NCBI GenBank assembly: GCA_003223595.1
Contig: QHVR01000642.1
Location: 1 to 5,667 of the forward strand
Origin: Acidobacteriota bacterium
Lineage (GTDB): Bacteria; Acidobacteriota; Terriglobia; Terriglobales; Acidobacteriaceae
Length of the DNA: 5,667 bases
Reading direction: 5' to 3'
Below the pieces are notes generated by a model, which had not been told where the DNA came from, made no database searches, and was given only the letters and a program-made list of their open reading frames with translations. Each line of letters begins with the position of its first letter. The stretch's first letter is position 1. Of the stretch, positions 1-5,667 are shown piece by piece. Position numbers and translations under genes: made by a program.

Positions 1-1000
1 AAAAGCGCGAGGGCAGCGGACGATATCCGCTCCTGGTGCGCACTTTATATTTCTTCAGTTGATCGCCCATGAGTCTGATGGAAACGCTGCGCCACCCGCT
101 ATTGGGATTGGACTTCGGGTAGTAGGTCAGCGAATACAAGTGCGCCAGGTCATCGCGGATTGAGGCGAAGGCCTGCTGCTCATCTTTCCAGTTCTTGGCA
201 AAGTAGGCCTTTCCGCCCGTGGCCGCCGTCATGCGATCAAAAACGGCGGTGGATACGGGTTCCAGTCTCGCTTCCTGCGTGCTGATCATGTAAATCGAGA
301 CGCCAGCCGACTGGGCAAATTCGGCGACATCCTCGGGTGGTACCACGCTCGAATTGTCGGGGCCATTGGAAAATACCACCACGACCTTGCGTCCCATATT
401 CTGCGCCGCATCTTTCAGGGTCAGCAGCAGGCAGTTGTAGAGCGCGGCCTGGTCTCCCGCGACCGTCGAGCGGACTGCTTGCAGCACTTGTGAACGGTCC
501 GCAGTCAGCGGCGCAGCCCGCGAAAGGTCCCGGCTGTAGGAGTAGAAGGCGATCTTATCAGCGCTGCCCAGCGAGCGGATGAAATCGCTGATCGCATCCT
601 GCGCGAACACAAATCCGCGATACATATAGTCGCTGGTGTCAAACAGCACAAAGACATTGGCCCCGCTGATCAGGTCATTGAAGGTCTGCGGCCGCTCCGG
701 AGAAGTTCGCGCGAGTCCATCGGCGGGGCCCACCTCCGCAAGATCGCCGAGATTGCGGGCCGGTTCATTCCCTTCCGCAAAGGTGGCAGGCTTTTCGAGA
801 ATGCCATCTTCGTAAATGGCGAAATCTTTGGGTTGCAGGCCCGTGATGTAATTTCCTTTCTTGTCGGTCACCGCTACGTTGAGCTGCACCATATTGACCG
901 TGACGTGAATGTCCGGGCTGCTCTGCGCTATGGCCTCTGTCCCGGAGGCGATGAAAAGGGAGATGTAAATCAGAACCAGCAGGCAAAATTTGCTAACCAT
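1..1000 (-). CDS. Secreted vWA-domain protein, TIGR03436-like (3' end outside window)
   Basis: 333 codons are visible from ATG at 1000 and the frame is open to the window edge. Residues 1-25 form a signal peptide: a hydrophobic core FCLLVLIYISLFIA and a likely cut after A23-I24-A25. Residues 33-70 form the N-terminal beta-sandwich segment typical of the acidobacterial VWFA-related family (VTDKKGNYITGL, then DFAIYEDG). Residues 114-295 form a vWA Rossmann-like fold: strand ANVFVLFDTS (114-123), helix 134-144, strand KVVVVFSNGPD (205-215), strand VSIYMIS (234-240) and a YSLTYYP strand (289-295). The tail VRTRSGYRP (320-328) is where this family usually ends, so little is probably missing. The metal site is degenerate: Y125 stands at the second Ser of DxSxS, A185 where Thr is expected, and N212 where SDG has Asp. 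A good RBS precedes the ATG. The protein is probably periplasmic or exported and mediates protein binding; its ligand is unknown. It lies 78 bp downstream of the large secreted-protein gene, probably in the same operon. Confidence 0.9.
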   Translation of the reverse strand, partial: MVSKFCLLVLIYISLFIASGTEAIAQSSPDIHVTVNMVQLNVAVTDKKGNYITGLQPKDFAIYEDGILEKPATFAEGNEPARNLGDLAEVGPADGLARTSPERPQTFNDLISGANVFVLFDTSDYMYRGFVFAQDAISDFIRSLGSADKIAFYSYSRDLSRAAPLTADRSQVLQAVRSTVAGDQAALYNCLLLTLKDAAQNMGRKVVVVFSNGPDNSSVVPPEDVAEFAQSAGVSIYMISTQEARLEPVSTAVFDRMTAATGGKAYFAKNWKDEQQAFASIRDDLAHLYSLTYYPKSNPNSGWRSVSIRLMGDQLKKYKVRTRSGYRPLPSRF

Positions 1001-1007
1001 GATTTGA

Positions 1008-1013
1008 CTTCCT
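1008..1013 (-). promoter_or_regulatory. Ribosome binding site of the vWA gene
   Basis: AGGAAG on the minus strand lies 7 nt before the ATG at 1000. This strong Shine-Dalgarno match fixes that start, which also places the signal peptide exactly at the N-terminus. Confidence 0.75.
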
Positions 1014-1078
1014 ACTCTGCGACCCCATCGGGTGGCGGATCGCTCGATCGTTCTTGGTTTTCCAATCCTGCAAGGCAT

Positions 1079-1858
1079 TCAGGGGCGTCCGGCGCTGATG
1101 GTCTCCGGCGGCTGCACTTTCCCGGCACGGAATTCATCGGCGGCTTCGTGCATCGCCCGAAGAAGCGCAGGCCAATCTTCAAATTCAGTTGCGAAAATCC
1201 TTTCCACCATCATCCGCGTGAGTTCCGGCACCAGATGGTTCAGCATCACGGGCGAATAGCCGCGTTCATCCGCCAGGCGCGCCCAGTACAAATTCGGCGA
1301 ATCCCAGGACTCGGCGAGAAAACGGTTCGCCTCTCCCGCGAACGGAGGCATCGGCAGGAAGTTCAGCAACTCGGGAGCATAATTCTGAGCCAGAGCCGGA
1401 TGCGGAATGCCGAAATCGTGCGACAGACGCTTCATGCTGACTTGATCCGGATGCTGCCGCGAGAGTTCCTGCAGTTCCTGGGTAGCGCTTCCTACCTCGG
1501 CCAACTGATCCGGGTATTTTTCCCGGAACTCCAGGGCCAGATAGAACACATCTGCAGGCATGGTTTGCGACAGGATTTCGGTAATGTGCCCTGCCGCCAA
1601 ATCTCGCTGCAGCTGTCGGGACCGCTGGGGCAGCATGCGGCTTCCGAGAATGGCGACCACCTTATTGCGCAGTTCTTCGTTCTTCACCGAGGCCGTTAGG
1701 AGTTCCTCTCCAGTCCGCTGGTAAAGCGTGGCCGCGTGTAATTCCAAAGGACTGACATCCCACCAGCGCGGAAGGACGGCACTCGCCAGGAGTTCAGGAG
1801 TGACTTCCTTCCAGATCAACGCTTGCACGCTGCTGGGAGAAATGAAGTCCTGTTCCAA
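1079..1858 (-). pseudogene. 3' remainder of the same large secreted-protein gene, in the -1 frame
   Basis: From the TTG at 1858 the -1 frame reads LEQDFISPSSVQALIW and continues for 259 codons to a TGA at 1079-1081. The composition is that of a real protein: helical, charge-balanced, cysteine-free, with motifs such as PRWWDVSPLELHAATLYQR and an acidic/amphipathic C-terminus (HEAADEFRAG). The frame stays technically open upstream to a GTG at 1921, but that extra stretch (VWGRNPGRRWSPSRR) is a shadow of the in-frame upstream coding sequence and has no RBS. It has no plausible start of its own, so it is best read as the C-terminal quarter of the gene starting at 4164, giving about 1,028 residues when joined. 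In this isolate it would not be translated as part of the full protein unless the break is a sequencing or assembly error. Confidence 0.75.
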
Positions 1859-4164
1859 CCGACGAGATGGGCTCCACCTCCTGCCGGGGTTCCTTCCCCA
1901 AACAATTCCGGAGATTGCCACAAGGTTTTCAGGCCGCTCACCGTGTCACCGGCAAAGTCATGTGAGCGGACCAGGAGCGGATTATTGTGCAGTGCCTGCG
2001 CGCCGGGCGGCTCGTAATAGGCGTAATTCATGCCGACCAGCGTGTCACGCAGGAACGAAGCGAGTTGGCCGCGAGCTTCTTCGACCTGGTGTGCCGGGGC
2101 GGAGGTGGACTTCAGCAGTTTCGGCAGATCCGTTTTCATCTGTAGGTCCGTGTGATGGCTGTTGTAAACTCCGGCTGCCCATTCCTCATGCTCGCTGTTG
2201 CTGAAGATCGGGCGCGGCAACTCGAACTCTTTCGTCTGGGCCGCTAACAGCATCACGTAATCCTCGGGTTGCTTGCCGTGCGCCTTGTCCTTGAGCGCCT
2301 CTCCGACGATCATGAGCGTGTCCAGTGAAACCAGCCGTTGGTCATCCAGAACGGAGCGAATCCTGGCAGCACTCTCGCGATGCATCTCCTTTCCATCTGT
2401 CCCGGATTGCGCGGGGCCAGCCAGCAAATCGATGATTTTGTCCTGCGAGATTTTTGGCGATCCTGTGGAGAACTGAAACAGTTGAGATACAGATGCTCGT
2501 CCGGCGTCGTATACCTGCGCCGCCGTCCGGATGCCGGCGAAGGGTTTGATCAGCTGCTGCCAAGATTGGTTCAGATCTGAATTAGGAATCTCCCCCTGGC
2601 GTGCCAGTATCTGCCACATTCCGACATTGGCCTGGAAAATTCCCATCGCATTGCCGCGGTCGCCGGCAGCAACGTTGTGCAGTCCCTGCGCGGTTTGCAG
2701 AAAAAGAACAATGGACTGATCGTCTAAATCGGGGAACTCGGAGAAGACTCGGTACTGATCGCTGAACTCCTCGAACTTGCGTCCCAGCAGGCGCACGGTG
2801 GCAGGCGCAAGACGGTGTTCCGGAGAGCGCCGGGCGTCCAGCTCGCTGATCGCCATGTAGGCCTGCAGCGGTGTTCCGTCGCTGGGAGCGCGGGAGAGCG
2901 CGAACATCATTCTTATCAGTTCATCCGCATTCTTGATTTGAAAATTCTGCCGCGCCCACTTGCGCGTCAAGTTGGAATCGCGCTGCCGGAAAATAAGATC
3001 GTTCCACTCCTGCAGATTCCCGGGTACAAGCGGTTGCCCCGAGTCGTCCAAGTGCAGCCGAGTCGCCAGCAGCAGCATCCAGGGTGCCGGGCGGAAAGAA
3101 CCTCGAGTTGCGGGCGCAGCGGGATCGGGCGCGCGCAGACCGGTGTAGAAGAGCCGCAGCCGGGCGGGATCAGTGAAATACTCCTGTTGCTTCCCGCGGA
3201 TACGCGACAGGACATCGAAATACGCCGCGAGCCATCCCTTGTCTTTCGCCAGCAGTTTGGGAACGAAACTGGCAGGAGATGCGGGACTGGCGCCCACCAG
3301 GTCTTTCCATGCCGAAGCTGACCGGGATCCGCCGGGAACGACGACGCTGCCATTCTCGATGCACAGTTCTCTACCGTAAAAATCCAGCACCGCGGCATAG
3401 GGCAGGAGCTTTCCCAGTCCAACCGATTCTTTCAATTCTTTGCTGGTCTCGGAATCAAGTCGCGAGAACGCCCAGTAGAGCCGCGCGATCGAGGGATCGA
3501 ACAGAATTGTTTCCAGCAAGTCCCGGCTGTTCTCGCGCATGTTCTTCTTGCTGAGCTGTGTCCAGTCGCTCTCCGAGAACACTACGGGAACTCCGTCGGA
3601 GGAGTAGGGATATTGAAACGGTTTTCCTCCCTGCAGCGTCTGCTCCAGGGCGGGCAGCGGAAAGCCTGAATCGATCGCGAGAAAAGCTCGCTCCGGATCC
3701 TCGGTCAGCAAAGTAGTCTCAGCCGTTCCGCAATTTGGCCGAATGCGGTATCCCAGAATTCGCAGCAGCGGACCCGCATCGTTGCAGCCCGTAACGCGAA
3801 GAACCATGCCGGTTTGCGATGCCAGCAACGACAATTCCTTAGCCTGCACCACGTATCTCCGCAGCAGAACCAGAAACTCCGTAGGACGGGTTGAGCCCTG
3901 ATATCCCTCGGTGAAAACGTTCCTGCTTAGCAACGGCAGAACTTCTTCCGGCCTGATTTTCTGGCTGATGCCGGCCATGCGCAGAAAGGAGCGTTGCGGT
4001 CCCGGAATGATGAACTGAGATGACTGGGCTGCTGGTTGAGAAGAGACGTTGTTCGGCTCGGAACTCGACTGAGCCGCGCGTGCGGGTTCAGCGCTGCCAG
4101 CGGACAAATCGCCGCCCAGCAAAGAAAGCGCTAACAAAACGGAGAAGGAAACGGAAGATCTCAC
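1816..4164 (-). CDS. Large secreted protein of unknown function, 5' three-quarters up to a frame break
   Basis: This open frame has 782 codons, of which about 769 look authentic; the last 13 residues (from W770) are out-of-frame read-through to a TGA. The start is GTG at 4164: an in-frame TGA at 4192-4194 excludes anything longer, and GAAGGGA sits 7 nt upstream. Residues 1-25 are a signal peptide (SFSVLLALSLLGG core, likely cut after GSA at 25 or ARA at about 30), followed by an S/Q/A/P-rich linker to about residue 52. There is no lipobox and no later membrane segment, so the product should be periplasmic or secreted. The body is mostly predicted-helical, with only three cysteines (C127, C145, C268). 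Notable stretches are FLRMAGISQKIRPEEVLPLL (60-79), AFLAIDSGFPLPALE (160-174) and NAMGIFQANVGMWQILA (505-521). I recognise no Pfam-type domain or catalytic motif. From memory, similar roughly 1,000-residue hypothetical proteins occur in Acidobacteriota beside vWA genes. Function unknown. Confidence 0.8.
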   Translation of the reverse strand: MRSSVSFSVLLALSLLGGDLSAGSAEPARAAQSSSEPNNVSSQPAAQSSQFIIPGPQRSFLRMAGISQKIRPEEVLPLLSRNVFTEGYQGSTRPTEFLVLLRRYVVQAKELSLLASQTGMVLRVTGCNDAGPLLRILGYRIRPNCGTAETTLLTEDPERAFLAIDSGFPLPALEQTLQGGKPFQYPYSSDGVPVVFSESDWTQLSKKNMRENSRDLLETILFDPSIARLYWAFSRLDSETSKELKESVGLGKLLPYAAVLDFYGRELCIENGSVVVPGGSRSASAWKDLVGASPASPASFVPKLLAKDKGWLAAYFDVLSRIRGKQQEYFTDPARLRLFYTGLRAPDPAAPATRGSFRPAPWMLLLATRLHLDDSGQPLVPGNLQEWNDLIFRQRDSNLTRKWARQNFQIKNADELIRMMFALSRAPSDGTPLQAYMAISELDARRSPEHRLAPATVRLLGRKFEEFSDQYRVFSEFPDLDDQSIVLFLQTAQGLHNVAAGDRGNAMGIFQANVGMWQILARQGEIPNSDLNQSWQQLIKPFAGIRTAAQVYDAGRASVSQLFQFSTGSPKISQDKIIDLLAGPAQSGTDGKEMHRESAARIRSVLDDQRLVSLDTLMIVGEALKDKAHGKQPEDYVMLLAAQTKEFELPRPIFSNSEHEEWAAGVYNSHHTDLQMKTDLPKLLKSTSAPAHQVEEARGQLASFLRDTLVGMNYAYYEPPGAQALHNNPLLVRSHDFAGDTVSGLKTLWQSPELFGEGTPAGGGAHLVGWNRTSFLPAACKR
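1855..1860 (-). other. Frame break joining the two parts of the large secreted-protein gene
   Basis: On the minus strand the reading GGGAHLVG ends at codon 769 (GGT, 1860-1858), and sensible protein resumes as LEQDF from TTG at 1858 in the -1 frame. Adding one T to the TT at 1858-1857 would join them directly as HLVG-LEQDF. From memory, relatives have a further stretch of roughly a dozen residues between the GGAHL-like and EQDF-like motifs. A real deletion of 3n+1 bp is therefore also possible, and I lean slightly towards it. Confidence 0.65.
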
Positions 4165-4171
4165 GGCAGGA

Positions 4172-4178
4172 TCCCTTC
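4172..4178 (-). promoter_or_regulatory. Ribosome binding site for the GTG start at 4164
   Basis: GAAGGGA on the minus strand lies 7 nt before GTG. It is a moderate Shine-Dalgarno match. Together with the in-frame stop at 4192-4194 it supports a GTG start. Confidence 0.55.
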
Positions 4179-4291
4179 GCGTCGGCGGATTTCACTTCGA
4201 CTGGAAACACGGCACGGTAAGGCAGGGCGGTCCGCGCAGTTAGTGTCCCCAGTGTTGGCCGAGGTGAGACCCAAGCCAGACCCTGAATTCG

Positions 4292-4318
4292 ATGTCGGCA
4301 AAAATACTCCATGTCGGC
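4292..4318. repeat. Pair of 8-bp direct repeats ATGTCGGC, operator-like
   Basis: ATGTCGGC occurs at 4292-4299 and again at 4311-4318, 19 bp apart start to start, which is close to two helical turns. The copies bracket the candidate minus-strand -10 (4301-4306): one sits inside the -35/-10 spacer and one at the expected transcription start. This is where a repressor site would be effective. No protein in the window is an obvious regulator for it. Confidence 0.5.
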
Positions 4319-4329
4319 CCACAATCCAA
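4301..4329 (-). promoter_or_regulatory. Candidate sigma70-type promoter for the minus-strand secreted-protein/vWA unit
   Basis: On the minus strand TTGGAT (4329-4324) and TATTTT (4306-4301) are separated by exactly 17 bp, matching 3/6 and 4/6 of the consensus. A run of seven A residues (minus strand, 4339-4333) just upstream of the -35 could act as an UP-like element. Transcription would start near 4294, giving a leader of about 130 nt. The match is only moderate, and sigma factors in this phylum are not well calibrated. Confidence 0.4.
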
Positions 4330-4361
4330 GGCTTTTTTTCATCGTTTCAGGAGATGAGATT

Positions 4362-4388
4362 TTGACAGCAAAAAATAAACCCTAAACA
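4362..4388 (+). promoter_or_regulatory. Candidate promoter for the MFS transporter gene
   Basis: A perfect TTGACA -35 lies at 4362-4367. The best -10 is TAAACA at 4383-4388, with a short 15-bp spacer and only 3/6 matches, so the element is uncertain. It is well placed, about 55 nt ahead of the ATG at 4445 and directed away from the minus-strand operon. Confidence 0.35.
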
Positions 4389-4434
4389 CAGGGCGGAGCA
4401 TCTGAGGAGTTTCCCCTTTTCCAGAGCCTTCGCT

Positions 4435-4440
4435 GGAGAG
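4435..4440 (+). promoter_or_regulatory. Ribosome binding site of the MFS transporter
   Basis: GGAGAG ends 4 nt before ATG at 4445, with the GGAG core 6 nt away. It is a good Shine-Dalgarno and selects this ATG over the internal ATGs at codons 22 and 27, which fall inside the first membrane helix. Confidence 0.75.
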
Positions 4441-4444
4441 AACC

Positions 4445-5667
4445 ATGACCGAACAGGCAAGCTCGGCTCCGGCTGTGTCGAACCCATGGCTGGTGGCGAT
4501 TGCGGTCATGCTGGCCACCTTCATGGAAGTGCTGGACACTTCCATCGCCGCGGTGGCCCTGCCCTATATTGCCGGCAGTGTGTCCGCCACCAATGACGAA
4601 GCTACGTGGGTGCTCACCAGCTATCTGGTCGCTAATGCCATCGTTCTGCCCGCGAGCACATGGTTTTCGCTGCGTTTCGGAAGAAAGCGATTCCTGATCG
4701 CCTGTATCGTAATCTTCACCGTTTCCTCTTTCGCCTGCGGCGCCGCGACCAGCCTGGCCGTGATTCTGATTGCAAGGGCGGTGCAGGGCGCGGGAGGCGG
4801 CGCCTTGCAGCCTCTTTCCCAATCGATTCTGCTGGAAAGCTTCCCTCCTCAGAAACGCGGCATTGCCATGGCCGTATTCGCCCTGGGCGTGGTGGTCGCG
4901 CCGGTGCTGGGACCGACTCTGGGGGGCTGGCTCACCGACGCTTATTCCTGGCGATGGGCTTTTTACATCAACATCCCCGTCGGTGTCTTCGCCGTTTTTA
5001 TGATCTCGCGTTATGTCCAGGATCCCGATTATGTTCGCGAGGCGAAGCCGGGGAAACTGGACGGCATTGGCCTGGGACTGCTGGCCATCTGGCTGGGCTG
5101 CCTGCAGATCATTCTCGATAAGGGACAGGAAGACGACTGGTTCAGCGCAACATGGATCCGCTGGGCGGCTTTCGTGTTGGTTATTTGCCTAGTCGGATTC
5201 TTGATTCGAGAGTTCCGGCATAAAAATCCACTCGTGGATTTGCGCGTGTTCCGCCACCGAAACTTCACCCTCGGCTGTATCTTGATCGGCCTGTTCGGGG
5301 CGGCCATCTACGGATTAGTCACCCTGCTGCCGCTGTTCTACCAGGAAATCATGGGATATACGGCCCTGGCTGCCGGATGGGCGGTGAGCCCGCGAGGCGT
5401 CGGGGCGATTATCGCCATGCCCATGATTGGCTATCTCACCGCCAAGATCGACAACCGTTACCTGATCGCGTTTGGTTTCGTGCTGTTTGCCATTGCCAGC
5501 CTCTGGTTCGGCGAGGTCAATCTTTCCATTGGTCAGTGGACCTTCCTATGGGCAATCATTATCAGCGGCTTCGGGTCGGGCTGTGTATTCGTGCCACTGT
5601 CGACCACCACCATGGCGTTCCTGAAAAATGAAGAGATCGGCAATGCCAGCGGCCTTTACAACTTGCT
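4445..5667 (+). CDS. DHA2-family (EmrB/QacA-type) MFS multidrug exporter, 3' end outside window
   Basis: 407 codons are visible and the frame is open at the right edge; the family is usually about 500-540 residues, so roughly the last 100-130 are missing. It is expected to be a 14-helix inner-membrane drug:proton antiporter. TM1 (15-35) carries the D1-type motif FMEVLDTSIAAVALP with D31. W55 in WVLTSYLVANAI is typical of TM2. Motif A is the loop TWFSLRFGRKR (72-82), with basic R77, R80, R82 and K81 but without the usual leading Gly and acidic residue. Motif B is ARAVQGAGGGAL (110-121) with R111. Motif C is APVLGPTLGGWL (152-163), the antiporter signature. DHA2-specific features follow: LDGIGLGLL (205-213), LDKGQEDDW (224-232), YQEIMGYTALAAG (299-311) and SPRGVGAIIAMPMIG (315-329). 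The substrate cannot be told from sequence. No periplasmic adaptor (HlyD/EmrA-like) or TolC-like gene is visible, though one could lie downstream. It is divergent from the secreted-protein operon. Confidence 0.92.
   Translation, partial: MTEQASSAPAVSNPWLVAIAVMLATFMEVLDTSIAAVALPYIAGSVSATNDEATWVLTSYLVANAIVLPASTWFSLRFGRKRFLIACIVIFTVSSFACGAATSLAVILIARAVQGAGGGALQPLSQSILLESFPPQKRGIAMAVFALGVVVAPVLGPTLGGWLTDAYSWRWAFYINIPVGVFAVFMISRYVQDPDYVREAKPGKLDGIGLGLLAIWLGCLQIILDKGQEDDWFSATWIRWAAFVLVICLVGFLIREFRHKNPLVDLRVFRHRNFTLGCILIGLFGAAIYGLVTLLPLFYQEIMGYTALAAGWAVSPRGVGAIIAMPMIGYLTAKIDNRYLIAFGFVLFAIASLWFGEVNLSIGQWTFLWAIIISGFGSGCVFVPLSTTTMAFLKNEEIGNASGLYNL

Noticed and set aside
1021..1078. Possible terminator between the large gene and the vWA gene
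   Set aside because: Only a 4-bp stem (ACCC/GGGT, minus strand) is present and no T tract follows, so read-through into the vWA gene is more likely.
833..1699. Long plus-strand open frame of 288 codons antisense to the vWA gene and the 3' part of the large gene
   Set aside because: The translation is rich in R, H and Q without domain or membrane logic, crosses the boundary of two well-supported minus-strand genes and has no convincing RBS. It is a shadow frame of GC-rich coding DNA.
1816..1921. Programmed -1 ribosomal frameshifting as the explanation for the two frames
   Set aside because: I see no X XXY YYZ slippery heptamer in frame within the overlap; the junction reads GTC GGT TGG. No strong downstream hairpin is evident either. 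Mutation or sequence error is simpler.
2602..2652. Resemblance of NAMGIFQANVGMWQILA to the GLMQ-type motif of lytic transglycosylases
   Set aside because: The catalytic Glu-Ser context that should precede the motif is absent and the spacing of other SLT motifs does not fit. The similarity is too short to use.
2815..3321. Plus-strand open frame of 168 codons inside the large secreted-protein gene
   Set aside because: It lies wholly antisense to a continuous coding frame, is arginine-rich and of random composition, and has no recognisable motif.
4242..4255. Short direct repeat AGTGT-cccc-AGTGT and nearby 9-bp palindrome GCGGTCCGC (4227-4235)
   Set aside because: The units are very short and could easily arise by chance. 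They lie in the predicted leader and not at a promoter, so I do not call them regulatory sites.
4382..4822. Minus-strand open frame of 146 codons overlapping the exporter start
   Set aside because: It is antisense to the MFS motifs of TM1 and TM2. The translation is G/R/H/Q-rich and resembles no protein family.

Overview
The window suggests a soil-type Acidobacteriota (Terriglobia or relatives). The main reason is a secreted von Willebrand factor A protein whose N-terminal beta-sandwich and vWA layout match the 'VWFA-related Acidobacterial domain' family (TIGR03436). The uniform, moderately GC-rich coding sequence and a neighbouring large secreted protein of a type I associate with the same phylum agree with this. 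The assignment rests on recognising families by eye, not on a database search.

Layout. Positions 1-1000 (minus strand) hold almost all of a secreted vWA-domain protein, running off the left edge near its C-terminus. Positions 1079-4164 (minus strand) hold one long gene of about 1,030 codons for an exported protein of unknown function. It starts at a GTG and is broken by a frame loss near 1858, so it reads as a 782-codon open frame plus a 259-codon remainder in the next frame. Positions 4165-4444 are a divergent intergenic region with candidate promoters in both directions and a pair of 8-bp direct repeats. Positions 4445-5667 (plus strand) hold the first 407 codons of a 14-TM drug:H+ antiporter-2 (EmrB/QacA-type) transporter, cut by the right edge.

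How they fit together. The two minus-strand genes are 78 bp apart, both have signal peptides, and probably form one transcription unit. I infer that they act together outside the cytoplasmic membrane. The vWA protein has lost three consensus metal-site (MIDAS) residues, so it probably works as a metal-independent binding or scaffold module. The divergent exporter shares the promoter region but has no demonstrated functional link.

The most interesting points are the pairing of an uncharacterised 1,000-residue secreted protein with a MIDAS-degenerate vWA partner, the frame break in the large gene, and the repeat-flanked candidate promoter. I saw no RNA genes, mobile elements, CRISPR arrays or clear terminators.
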